The position numbers and the translations under genes were made by a program. From Cognatilysobacter claricitrinus (GTDB lineage: Bacteria; Pseudomonadota; Gammaproteobacteria; Xanthomonadales; Xanthomonadaceae), in contig NZ_BAAFZV010000003.1 in assembly GCF_045866565.1 (NCBI RefSeq), forward strand, positions 186,001 to 250,000: a DNA stretch of 64,000 nucleotides. Reading direction: 5' to 3'. Below are positions 10,565-17,598 of the stretch, one piece after another. The notes under the pieces are model-generated. The model saw only the letters and a program-made list of their open reading frames with translations, was not told the DNA's origin and ran no database searches. The first letter of the stretch is position 1; the number at the start of each line of letters is the position of its first letter.

Positions 10565-10802
10565 GCGGCTCCATCGGTACGTGTCCGAGCAGTTGCACGT
10601 TGCGACCGCGGCGCTTGAGCTCGGTGGTCGCGAATCCCGCCACGGCGTCCATCAGGGGCGGAAAGCGGTGCGCCGGGCGCGCGCGGCGCTGCTACTGGGT
10701 TGGCCGCGTCCGAACGCGGGTGTGGCGCTTGCGCTGGATCAGCTCAAGCGCGCCAACGACCAGCTATCCGATCTGCGCGATGCGAATGCGCGGGTCCATG
10801 GA
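10524..10802 (+). pseudogene. Truncated CHAD-domain protein gene
   Basis: The frame from 10524 encodes a CHAD N-terminal portion: HGVHQGRKAVRRARAALLL and later LDQLKRANDQLSDLRDANAR. These are the conserved basic helix and the LRDA helix of conserved histidine alpha-helical domains, which bind polyphosphate granules or other phosphate-rich partners. A full CHAD domain is roughly 200-300 residues. Here the similarity stops after about 93 codons, exactly where a REP-like hairpin begins at 10803, and the frame closes at 10868. The gene appears broken by repeat insertion or by a deletion ending at the repeat. I see no remaining half nearby. Confidence 0.7.
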
Positions 10803-10826
10803 GAAATGGGGTCAGGTTCCATTTCC
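10803..10826 (+). repeat. REP-like hairpin copy 2
   Basis: GAAATGG (10803-10809), a nine-base loop GGTCAGGTT and CCATTTC (10819-10825) form an inverted repeat. It marks the end of the CHAD similarity. Confidence 0.82.
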
Positions 10827-10845
10827 TCGACTAGCCGAAAAAAGA

Positions 10846-10870
10846 CGGGTCGGAGTGGAGTTTTCTGATC
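10846..10870 (+). repeat. Second-family REP-like element, copy 1
   Basis: GGGTCGGAGTGGAGTTTTCT followed by GATCC. It is close to the element at 13279-13304 and shares the GGGTC head with the main REP family. Confidence 0.65.
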
Positions 10871-11023
10871 CGGCAAAAGCACGGTTCAGAGCGGTGTTTC
10901 CTTAGGCTTCGTTGGCAAAGTCGAGTCTGTCCCCTGTCTTCGCCTCACAAGCGACCGGATGCATGCCGGCCTTCACGGAAGAGGGGCGTAAGGTCGGCGG
11001 CTCCCCATCACAGGAGGCGCGCC

Positions 11024-11329
11024 ATGGTCAACGTAGCTCTGTTCGTCCGCTTGGAAGCCAAGCCGGGAAAAGAGAAGGACGTCGAGCGGTTCCTGCTGGG
11101 CGGGCTTCCGCTGGTGCAGGCGGAGCCCGCGACCACCGCATGGTTCGGTATTCGTCTGGGGCCGTCGACGTACGGCATCTTCGATGCCTTCCCCGACGAG
11201 GCCGGTCGTCAGGCGCATCTATCGGGCAAGGTTGCCGCTGCCCTGATGGCGCACGCCGGAGAACTTTTCTCCGCGCCGCCGTCCATCGAAAAGGTCGACG
11301 TTCTGGCGGCGAAACTGCCGGGCTCGTGA
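11024..11329 (+). CDS. Antibiotic biosynthesis monooxygenase-like (ABM, dimeric alpha/beta barrel) protein
   Basis: A 101-residue cytoplasmic protein. AGGAGG lies seven bases before the ATG. Sequence features of the ABM fold are VNVALFVRLEAKPGKEKDVE at the N-terminus, TTAWFGIRLGPSTYGIFDAF in the middle, then an amphipathic helix (LMAHAGELF) and a last strand (IEKVDVLAAKL). Members of this fold are small cofactor-free oxygenases, haem-degrading enzymes or proteins of unknown function, so the reaction cannot be assigned. It stands alone, between REP-like copies. Confidence 0.82.
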   Translation: MVNVALFVRLEAKPGKEKDVERFLLGGLPLVQAEPATTAWFGIRLGPSTYGIFDAFPDEAGRQAHLSGKVAAALMAHAGELFSAPPSIEKVDVLAAKLPGS

Positions 11330-11446
11330 ACCGGCTACCCATTCGGTTCGACGTCGTGCTCGGTGGGTGGGTTCGTCATCGACGTTTGCCACGCGAGTGA
11401 ATGCGTTCGTCGAGGGACTTGCGTTCGGGAAATGGAGTCTAGAGAC

Positions 11447-11464
11447 GGGGTCAGGATCCATTTC
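11447..11464 (+). repeat. REP-like element copy 3 (diverged)
   Basis: GGGGTCAGGATCCATTTC, one base different from the consensus. GGGAAATGGAGTCT 19 bases upstream looks like a displaced left arm. Confidence 0.7.
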
Positions 11465-11518
11465 TTGCCGGCCGACGATACGTCCGTGTCTGCCGTGCAC
11501 CGGAGGCGGAGCCTGAGC

Positions 11519-12121
11519 TCAACCCTCCGCGTTGCCCGCACCGGGCATCGGCTCGGGCACCCTCCGATGCGGACTGCCCGCCCACAGCGCCTGCGGAAAT
11601 ACCGCGCGGCGGAAGATGCGCCACCTGGGAACCCCCCGCTTGGTGTCGAGTTCAATTCCCTCGTTCCGGTACGCATCGGCGATGAGCTGGCTGCAATACG
11701 CCCGGTTCGGGTTCGTCGCGTTGAACAGATTGAAATTGAACGGCGTGTCTGCCGTCGCGTGTGCGAGGCAATACGCTGCAACGGATTCGCGCACGCGTCT
11801 CTCCTCCTCTGCGGTCAGTCCCCTGCCTTGCAGTGGATACGCGACGCCGACCAACGTGTCGACAAATAGTCGCTTGCCTACGAGCGCGTCGGCATCCCAA
11901 TGGTTGCCGGGCATCGTGAGTAGCGTGACGCCGTGGATGTCCGCTTCGATGAACCGCCCATTCGGGCCGACGTACAGCGCGCAATGATCCACCTCGCCGG
12001 GTATCAGCGCGCCGATCGCCGTCCAGAGCCGCCGGAAGAAACCGCCCCGGCCTCCGTCGCGCATGCACAGGATGTCGCCGGTTCTGATCGGCAGCCCATC
12101 GATCTCGTAAACGCTATCCAT
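11519..12121 (-). CDS. YiiX-like permuted NlpC/P60 family cysteine hydrolase
   Basis: A 200-residue protein without a clear signal peptide. The permuted papain-like order is visible: RTGDILCMRDG first, then VDHCALYVGPNGRFIEAD with the catalytic histidine, and finally YCSQLIADAYRNEGIEL with the probable nucleophilic cysteine after the histidine. Permuted members such as YiiX/YebB are predicted to hydrolyse amide or ester bonds in lipids or peptides. The gene lies downstream of the Sel1-repeat gene on the same strand, but a REP-like hairpin separates them. The C-terminus is rich in proline and glycine. The substrate is unknown. Confidence 0.75.
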   Translation of the reverse strand: MDSVYEIDGLPIRTGDILCMRDGGRGGFFRRLWTAIGALIPGEVDHCALYVGPNGRFIEADIHGVTLLTMPGNHWDADALVGKRLFVDTLVGVAYPLQGRGLTAEEERRVRESVAAYCLAHATADTPFNFNLFNATNPNRAYCSQLIADAYRNEGIELDTKRGVPRWRIFRRAVFPQALWAGSPHRRVPEPMPGAGNAEG

Positions 12122-12172
12122 GGATCATCGTTCTCGTGCGGAAGCAGGGGCCAGCGCGCAGTCTCCGCCAGG

Positions 12173-12197
12173 GGAAATGGGGTCAGGTTCCATTTCC
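12173..12197 (+). repeat. REP-like hairpin copy 4 (best formed)
   Basis: GGAAATGG (12173-12180) and CCATTTCC (12190-12197) form a perfect 8-bp stem around the nine-base loop GGTCAGGTT. It sits nine bases after the stop of the Sel1-repeat gene and before the YiiX-like gene, where it could alter the mRNA 3' end. Confidence 0.88.
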
Positions 12198-12205
12198 ATC
12201 TGGCG

Positions 12206-13024
12206 TTACTGGCCTTCGGCCGCGAGCTTGGCACGCGACTTGGCGTCACCCAGCGCCGCGGCACGTTCTAGCAATGCGCGCGCTGCGGCGCGATCGCCCT
12301 CGCTGTTCCGTTCCAATCGCATGACTGCGGCGTTGTACGCCGCGATCGCACTACCCTTCGCCGCGGCGTGCTCGAAGCTGGCGAGTGCCCTGTCCGGGCA
12401 GAGGTAGAAGATGTCCCAGCCGGCGGCCGCGCGCATCAGCAAGTCCGGCTCGTCGTCGGGGATGCTGCCCTCGACGAACGCAGGCCAGCCGCCTGCAAGC
12501 GCCACCATCACGTCGGCGCCTTTCGGAACGAAATAGGAACCCGCGCCTTCGCGTCCGGTGTACGCCTGTCGGGTTGTGTGACGTTTGCCGTCGGCGGACA
12601 GCCACAGGAAGCCGTCCTCGCCTCGCACGGGAAACCCGTCGAGCGCCTTCGACAGCCGGTCGGCGAGCGACGGTACGCCCGGTGCGGGCGATACGCCCGT
12701 CCACGAACCGATCAGGTCGATGCGCCGCTCGCTTGCGTCTCGATTCGCGCGCACCACCGCGGCGACGTCATCGACGGTGAGGATGCGCATGTCGCCGTCG
12801 TACATCCGCCACGGACTCGTCTGCATCCCCACGTTCATGACCGTGGGGTCGTCGGGCATGGCCTTCATGTACTCGAACACGACGTTGTTGGAGAGGACAC
12901 AGTCAGTTGACGACTTCGGTGAGCAGGTGGGCACGGTGACCACGCCCGACAGCGCGAGGTGCGAGGTATCGCAGGCCATCGCGACGGGGCTCAGCAGACA
13001 GAGGGCGAGCAGGGCGTGTCTCAT
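12206..13024 (-). CDS. Secreted Sel1-repeat-containing protein of unknown function
   Basis: The mature start is at 13024, where MRHALLALCLLSPVAMACD gives a signal peptide; the longer open frame upstream runs through REP-like sequence and is spurious. The product has 272 residues. The middle region (YDGDMRILTVDDVAAVVRAN, RIDLIGSWTGVSP) is unrecognised. The C-terminal about 60 residues (LASFEHAAAKGSAIAAYNAA, RALLERAAALGDAKSRAKLA) are helical Sel1/TPR-like repeats, usually protein-binding. Several cysteines near the mature N-terminus fit a periplasmic location. Confidence 0.7.
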   Translation of the reverse strand: MRHALLALCLLSPVAMACDTSHLALSGVVTVPTCSPKSSTDCVLSNNVVFEYMKAMPDDPTVMNVGMQTSPWRMYDGDMRILTVDDVAAVVRANRDASERRIDLIGSWTGVSPAPGVPSLADRLSKALDGFPVRGEDGFLWLSADGKRHTTRQAYTGREGAGSYFVPKGADVMVALAGGWPAFVEGSIPDDEPDLLMRAAAGWDIFYLCPDRALASFEHAAAKGSAIAAYNAAVMRLERNSEGDRAAARALLERAAALGDAKSRAKLAAEGQ

Positions 13025-13097
13025 GGCGTCGATCGGGCGGAAAGATGGGCCAGCGTAGCCCGAACTCGCGATCGCATTGCCGGCTATTGCGCTTAGC

Positions 13098-13122
13098 GAA
13101 AATGGAGTCAGGTTCCACTTCC
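13098..13122 (+). repeat. REP-like hairpin copy 5
   Basis: GAAAATGGAGTCAGGTTCCA then CTTCC, a diverged copy with mismatched arms. Confidence 0.7.
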
Positions 13123-13163
13123 GGAAATGGGGTCCGAGAGAAACGGCGTCAGGTTCCATTTCC
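13123..13163 (+). repeat. REP-like hairpin copy 6 (extended loop)
   Basis: GGAAATGG (13123-13130) pairs with CCATTTCC (13156-13163) across a 25-base loop that ends in GGCGTCAGGTT. It abuts the previous copy. Confidence 0.75.
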
Positions 13164-13209
13164 CAATCGATATGGAGTTGGGTTCCGCTTCGGGACGCAG
13201 CTAGGCGCA

Positions 13210-13270
13210 TTCCTCAAGACGCGTAGGCGAAGCTCGTTGAATGAGCGCGCACGAAGACCAGGTCGGAAAG
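13210..13270 (+). repeat. Diverged repeat, copy B (partner at 10505-10564)
   Basis: It matches copy A through GGTCGGAAAGC and then runs into the second-family REP element at 13279. Copy A's ATG position reads AAG here, so this copy is not coding. Confidence 0.55.
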
Positions 13271-13278
13271 CCAAAACA

Positions 13279-13304
13279 GGGGTCAGAGTGGAGTTTTCTG
13301 ATCC
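13279..13304 (+). repeat. Second-family REP-like element, copy 2
   Basis: GGGGTCAGAGTGGAGTTTTC followed by TGATCC. It is nearly the same as 10846-10870. Confidence 0.7.
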
Positions 13305-13318
13305 CCAATGGAAGAAGC

Positions 13319-13337
13319 GGGTCAGCTTCCATTTGCC
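13319..13337 (+). repeat. REP-like element copy 7 (partial)
   Basis: GGGTCAGCTTCCATTTGCC, two substitutions from the consensus. Confidence 0.65.
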
Positions 13338-13446
13338 CGTGACCTAGACAGCGCTCCCGCGCAGCGGGATTCAATGCCGTCCAGCTTCGTTCCTGATCGG
13401 CGTAATGCGTCGGCATGCGCCGGTAATCACGTCGCGCGTAAGAAGA

Positions 13447-13469
13447 GAAATCGGGTCAGGTTCCATTTC
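13447..13469 (+). repeat. REP-like hairpin copy 8
   Basis: GAAAT, then CGGGTCAGGTTCCATTTC. The arms pair with one mismatch. Confidence 0.75.
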
Positions 13470-13590
13470 GCCTGGCGCCGAAGCTGCGGATTTCGATCGT
13501 CGACCCCGTGCCACGGAATGGATGGCGCCTTCAAGCCCATGTGCGTGTTCCGAAACGTCGTGGCTGATGCCGACTGCGCCGCGCGCGGCC

Positions 13591-14010
13591 TCAGCCCGGC
13601 GCCTTCCAGTGCCGCACGGGGTTCACGCATTCCAGATAGCGCCGCGTCAGTGCGTTGGACGCATCGTGTCCGTGGATGACAGCAGGGCTTCGCGCCGAAA
13701 GCGTGCTTACGCAATCCGCGTGGCGCGCTTCGATCATGGCGCGGCATGCGTCACCGTCCTGCGGAATGTCGCGCACGGGCGCCCAGCATTCGTGCAACGC
13801 GAAGTCCTTGAACAGTTCGAAAAAGGTCTCGCGGGGCACGTCCATGTCGGCAATGCGATCGGGCATGTACAGGGCGTACTTCGCTTTCGCATCCTGTGTG
13901 CCCGGCGCACGCTCCGCGCTGCCCGGCGAAACGTCGGCATGGTGCGTTGCCAGACGGACGCCGGCATAGAGCACTGCGCCCGCGGCGATGACAACGAAGA
14001 GGTGTTTCAT
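13591..14010 (-). CDS. Unrecognised membrane-anchored or exported small protein
   Basis: A 139-residue product from an ATG at 14010; in-frame GTG and ATG codons at 14025 and 14016 are possible starts. MKHLFVVIAAGAVLYAGVRL is one hydrophobic segment, either an uncleaved anchor or a signal. The rest (DRIADMDVPRETFFELFKDF, HECWAPVRDIPQDGDACRAM) is soluble with four cysteines, which fits a disulfide-bonded periplasmic domain. It follows the SUMF1-domain gene by 33 bases on the same strand, so the two are probably cotranscribed. No family recognised. Confidence 0.6.
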   Translation of the reverse strand: MKHLFVVIAAGAVLYAGVRLATHHADVSPGSAERAPGTQDAKAKYALYMPDRIADMDVPRETFFELFKDFALHECWAPVRDIPQDGDACRAMIEARHADCVSTLSARSPAVIHGHDASNALTRRYLECVNPVRHWKAPG

Positions 14011-14043
14011 TTGCATCCGATGCACCTGACGAGAGGCGCGCGC

Positions 14044-14853
14044 TCAGGGCGCATAGACAAGACGGAAGCCCTGGTTGTCGATGGCAACACCTTCGCCATC
14101 GGCCCAGCTGCGTTCCGTCGATGACGACACGCTGGCGTAGTTGTTCCAGCCGCCGCCGCGCTTTACGTGGTGGCCGCAGTCGCCTTCATCGCGCCACGCG
14201 CTGCCATCCGCCGGCGCGTGCTGGTAGTTCGGGTTCCAGCAGTCGAGCGTGAGCTCCCACACATTGCCGTTCATGTCGTACAGCCCCCATGCGTTGGGCT
14301 TTTTCTTGCCGACCGGCTGCGTGCCGTGGCTGCTGAGCGTGTCGACCCACGCCAGCTCGTCGATCGGCGCATCGCCGCACACCTCGACGTGCTGGCCGCC
14401 GGCGCGGCACGCGTACTCCCATTCCGCTTCAGACGGCAGGCGGATCCGGCCCGTGCCATCCAGCGATGTCGCCATTGCCACCGCATCCTGCCAGCGCACG
14501 CCGTCCACCGGCGCCCGCGGTGACTGCGTCAACCGTGACGGATTCGCGCCGGTGACCTGTCGGTACTGCGCTTGCGTCACCTCGTAACGCCCCAGATAGA
14601 AGCCGCGCAGGCAGACCCCGTGCTCGGGCTGCGCCGCCTCGCGGTTGGCATGCGAACCTGATTCGGGGACGTCCGGAAAGCCCATGCGAAAACAGCCGCC
14701 GGGCACCCAGACGAACTCCATGCCCGTGCGCGGTTCGCGCCACTGCGCGCCGGCCACCGGCGCCTTCGCCCGCCCTGCGTTATGACGCCACAGCGCCGCG
14801 CCCGCGACCAGCGCAATGACGATCAACAACATCAGAAGTGCGCGACGCGACAT
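14044..14853 (-). CDS. SUMF1 / formylglycine-generating-enzyme-like domain protein, membrane-anchored
   Basis: A 269-residue protein with a hydrophobic N-terminus (LLMLLIVIALVAGAALW) that places the domain in the periplasm. FGE-sulfatase fold motifs are FVWVPGGCFRMG, GFYLGRYEVTQAQYRQ, RLPSEAEWEYACRAGG, GLYDMNGNVWELTLDC, VKRGGGWNNY and QGFRLVYAP at the end. The domain is full length. Members range from formylglycine-generating enzymes to non-catalytic or C-type-lectin-like binding proteins. No sulfatase gene is nearby, so true FGE activity is doubtful. It forms a two-gene unit with the small protein gene downstream. Confidence 0.85.
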   Translation of the reverse strand: MSRRALLMLLIVIALVAGAALWRHNAGRAKAPVAGAQWREPRTGMEFVWVPGGCFRMGFPDVPESGSHANREAAQPEHGVCLRGFYLGRYEVTQAQYRQVTGANPSRLTQSPRAPVDGVRWQDAVAMATSLDGTGRIRLPSEAEWEYACRAGGQHVEVCGDAPIDELAWVDTLSSHGTQPVGKKKPNAWGLYDMNGNVWELTLDCWNPNYQHAPADGSAWRDEGDCGHHVKRGGGWNNYASVSSSTERSWADGEGVAIDNQGFRLVYAP

Positions 14854-14938
14854 GGAGCAATCTCAAACGGGGCCGGCGCATGGTAGCGGCAGTTCGCACG
14901 AGCAGAGCGGCGCAGATGATCAGGGAGTCGACTTTTCA

Positions 14939-14962
14939 GAAACGGGGTCAGGTTCCATTTCC
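14939..14962 (+). repeat. REP-like hairpin copy 9
   Basis: GAAAC, then GGGGTCAGGTTCCATTTCC. It lies between the divergent SUMF1-domain and YjbR genes. Confidence 0.8.
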
Positions 14963-15045
14963 ACGACAGTTAGTGAGTAAGCCACTGGATCGAGCGTCGC
15001 GTCGCTACGACTCGGGCGCGTGCGCCCTGCGGCAGAATCCACGGC

Positions 15046-15444
15046 ATGGATATCGAGAGCGTCCAGCGCCTGTGTGCATCGTTCCCCGGCGCGGTCGAAC
15101 ACCTGCGGCCGCCGCCGATGAACATCCTGGTCTACAACCTGGGCGATAAGACGTTCGCCTATTTCAAGACCAGTGAACCCGAACGTTGGCGCTTCAGCGT
15201 GCGTGTCACGCCGGATCGGTTCCTCGAACTGACCGACATGCCCGGCGTCAAACCCGCCCGCTACATGGCGCGATTCCACTGGGTCACCATCGTGGATGTC
15301 AGGCGGATGCCGGAGGCGTACCTGACCGAGCTGGTGACGTGGTCGTACCGGCGCGCCTTGGGCTCATTGAGTCGCAAGCGCCAGCGGGAACTGGCCGGCG
15401 ACATGGTGGGCCTGGAGCTGATCGGACGGCTGCCCTGTCGCTGA
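15046..15444 (+). CDS. MmcQ/YjbR family protein
   Basis: A 132-residue protein of the CyaY-like-fold YjbR family. Family features are CASFPGAVEHLRPP near the start, LVYNLGDKTFAYFK, RFSVRVTPDRFLELTDMPGV, YMARFHWVTIVDV and a final helix. Members are small cytoplasmic proteins often annotated as DNA-binding, though their role is not settled. The gene is monocistronic, flanked on both sides by REP-like copies, with no strong Shine-Dalgarno before the ATG. Confidence 0.85.
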   Translation: MDIESVQRLCASFPGAVEHLRPPPMNILVYNLGDKTFAYFKTSEPERWRFSVRVTPDRFLELTDMPGVKPARYMARFHWVTIVDVRRMPEAYLTELVTWSYRRALGSLSRKRQRELAGDMVGLELIGRLPCR

Positions 15445-15462
15445 GTCGGAGGAACGGGAAGC

Positions 15463-15480
15463 GGGGTCAGGTTCCATCTC
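15463..15480 (+). repeat. REP-like element copy 10
   Basis: GGGGTCAGGTTCCATCTC, 19 bases after the YjbR stop codon. One substitution from the consensus. Confidence 0.72.
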
Positions 15481-15556
15481 GTGGAAACGTCGCGTATGCA
15501 GCGTCGCGACTGCCCTGCGGCGAAGCTCAGCTCGGGTCGCAACGGAGCGCCTGACG

Positions 15557-15880
15557 ATGAGCTACCTCCACATTGAGCGGGACCGGCTTCGCCGCTTCCT
15601 CAGCCCGTGGCACCACGGGTCGGGCCCCGTCGTTTGGCAGCCCGATGCCGCCGACGCGAACGGGGAGGCGAAGCAGAAGCTCATCGCCCTTGCAGCGGAC
15701 ACGGTGGCTGCGTGCGACCTGGCAATGAAGGGGCGGGCACATGCGATCCCCGCATTCGACGATTCCGACTACACGACGTTGGAGCAGGCGCTCATCGACG
15801 ACTACGAGCGGGACAGGTTCCTCGCCCTCGCGCAGGCCTGCCAGCTCGCACTTCACGAGCTGCGTCGCTTCGATACCTAG
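15557..15880 (+). CDS. Unrecognised 107-residue protein
   Basis: CGGAG lies nine bases before the ATG. The protein is soluble, acidic and largely helical (LIALAADTVAACDLAMKGRA, FLALAQACQLALHELRRFDT). No signal, membrane segment or known motif. It sits between a REP-like element and the convergent PepSY gene. Codon use is like the chromosome, so it is probably a real lineage-specific gene. Confidence 0.55.
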   Translation: MSYLHIERDRLRRFLSPWHHGSGPVVWQPDAADANGEAKQKLIALAADTVAACDLAMKGRAHAIPAFDDSDYTTLEQALIDDYERDRFLALAQACQLALHELRRFDT

Positions 15881-15924
15881 CCGCCAACGCGGGCTTCCGT
15901 GCCCGCGCTGACGTCCACCCTCAC

Positions 15925-16254
15925 TCAGTGCTTCTGCGCTTCCTTCGCCTCTTGCTGGTGTTCGGCGCGTTCCTTCGCGGGCGTCTCGTCCTTCACGCTC
16001 AACACCTTTCCGGTGTGGGCGTCGACAAGTACTTCGGTCACGCCGGCCACGCCGTGGCGCGCGATGTCGAACGACCACACCTGCCGATGCATTTCGTTCT
16101 CGAGCTCGGCGCTCTTGATCACGCCATGCTCCACGCGATGCAGCGCGATCGTTTCGGCCTTGGCCTTGCTGATGGTGGGATGCGACTTGGCCTGCGCGCC
16201 GCCGGCAGCGAGCAATGCAGCGGCGAGCAGGGCATAGCGAAGCGGCGTGTTCAT
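15925..16254 (-). CDS. PepSY domain-containing exported protein
   Basis: A 109-residue product starting at 16254, with GGAGA nine bases upstream. The signal peptide is MNTPLRYALLAAALLAAGGA, ending QA. A single PepSY unit follows: ISKAKAETIALHRVEHGVI, then WSFDIARHGVAGVTEVLVDA and HTGKVLSVKDETP. PepSY domains are periplasmic, often inhibit or chaperone proteases, or bind metal. The tail is rich in lysine, glutamate and glutamine. Its neighbour on the same strand is an exported M48 protease, but the genes are 150 bases apart. Confidence 0.85.
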   Translation of the reverse strand: MNTPLRYALLAAALLAAGGAQAKSHPTISKAKAETIALHRVEHGVIKSAELENEMHRQVWSFDIARHGVAGVTEVLVDAHTGKVLSVKDETPAKERAEHQQEAKEAQKH

Positions 16255-16406
16255 GACGCGGTCTCCGGGTGTGGACACGCAGCATCGCCACGCCGGAAGA
16301 AGCGCCTGATCAACGGTGTCTCAGGCGCGCGTTAGGTCGAGCTTCGAATCAGCTCGCATTGCGATAAGTGGCAACCGCGTGATGCGTGTCGCTTGCCCGT
16401 CTAGTT

Positions 16407-17207
16407 TCAGAAGCACTTTGGGCTATGCCCCGCCGCCCGCGCGCTGCGGGCGAGCGGCTGCAGCGAAGGCGCACGCGTGCTGAGATCGCGCAGTCGGTTG
16501 GCAGGGTTGGGGTGTGTCGACAGGAACTGCGGGGCACGTGCGCCCGACGCCGCCTCCATGTGCTGCCACAGTGTCACCGCACGCGCGGGGTCGAAGCCCG
16601 CCTGCGCCATGTAGCGCTGGCCGAGCGCATCGGCTTCGGATTCCTGCTCGCGCGAGTTCGGCAGCAGCAGGAACAGCTGCGCACCGCCACCGGCCGCGTT
16701 GACGAGGCCGCGCGTCGTGGTCGCCGATGCGTGCCGGCTGGCGATCGCGCCGAGCACCTGCAGGCCTGTCTGCGCGACCAGCTGACGCGAGACGCGCTCG
16801 TTCGTGTGGCGCGCGACCACGTGCCCCATCTCGTGGCCGAGCACCGCCGCCAGCTCATCCTGCGACTGCACGATGCGGAACATGCCGGTGTTCACGCCCA
16901 CCTTGCCGCCGGGCAGCGCGAACGCGTTGGGCGTGTCGTCGACGAAGACGCGCACTTCCCACGCCTGCGTGGAATACGGCGCCGGCAGCGTCGCGCGCAG
17001 CGAGTTGACCACGCATTGCACGGCGGCCTGCTGACGCGGGTCCGTGGACATCTTCTGCGTCGCCTTCATCTTGGCGAACTCCTCCTGGCCCATCTGCGCC
17101 AGCTGCTCGTCGGAGACGAGATGCAGCGGTTGGCGGGCGGCGCTGGCGAGCGGCATGCAGGCCGCGGCGAGCGCGAGGGCGAAGGTGGCGTGGCGAAGGG
17201 GCTGCAT
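16407..17207 (-). CDS. M48 family metallopeptidase, exported
   Basis: A 266-residue protein with a signal peptide cleaved after PLASA. The zinc motif HEMGHVVARH lies near residue 125, and the third ligand is in SREQESEADALG. FALPGGKVGVNTGMF precedes the zinc site as in LoiP/BepA-like M48 proteases. There are no TPR repeats, so it is closer to the short LoiP/YcaL type that degrades misfolded outer-membrane proteins. It appears monocistronic. Confidence 0.9.
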   Translation of the reverse strand: MQPLRHATFALALAAACMPLASAARQPLHLVSDEQLAQMGQEEFAKMKATQKMSTDPRQQAAVQCVVNSLRATLPAPYSTQAWEVRVFVDDTPNAFALPGGKVGVNTGMFRIVQSQDELAAVLGHEMGHVVARHTNERVSRQLVAQTGLQVLGAIASRHASATTTRGLVNAAGGGAQLFLLLPNSREQESEADALGQRYMAQAGFDPARAVTLWQHMEAASGARAPQFLSTHPNPANRLRDLSTRAPSLQPLARSARAAGHSPKCF

Positions 17208-17598
17208 CGTCGACTCCGTGATCGGCTATGCGGCGATGCTTGGCGGGCCGCAATGAATGGCGCGCGAAGCGTCGGGTAGATGATTCAGGTCGCGTGCGGG
17301 TCGTGCGCAGGCGTGGCCATGAAGAAGCAGTAGCGCCGTTCGCCAACGAAAACGTCCCGCCAGAAAAGGCAGAGAAGGGGTCAGGCTGCATTTTCGACGA
17401 GGGTAGGGCCTCGAATTCCCGCCCGGGCAGGCACAAGCAGGGTCAGGGTGGGCCGCAGTGAGCGCCGACACACGCGCCGCCTCGCAACGCCGCTGGAGTT
17501 CTCGGCAGCGTCAACGTCGAACGCACCAATCCACCGCCGTTGACCTTCGCGTCCATGCGCGCGTGGACACTGTCGGCAGTCCACCTGATCGAGCGCCC
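17208..17598. other. Intergenic stretch between divergent genes
   Basis: 391 bases between the M48 protease and LLM oxidoreductase genes. It holds one REP-like element (17377-17395) and presumably both promoters; no credible gene seen. Confidence 0.6.
17377..17395 (+). repeat. REP-like element copy 11 (diverged)
   Basis: GGGGTCAGGCTGCATTTTC, about 2 kb from the main cluster. Confidence 0.62.

Larger units (their letters stand above)
13025..13590. other. REP-rich intergenic stretch without a gene
   Basis: No credible coding frame in 566 bases. The stretch is made largely of whole and partial REP-like elements: 13098-13122, 13123-13163, a weak copy near 13174-13191, a diverged repeat copy near 13210-13270, 13279-13304, 13319-13337 and 13447-13469. 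All read in the same direction. Confidence 0.7.

Noticed and set aside
13025..13210. N-terminal extension of the Sel1-repeat protein
   Set aside because: The upstream in-frame sequence is translated REP-like DNA, and a signal peptide starts at 13024.
10301..15480. CRISPR array
   Set aside because: The repeats are unevenly spaced, diverged and hairpin-forming; there are no uniform spacers and no cas genes.
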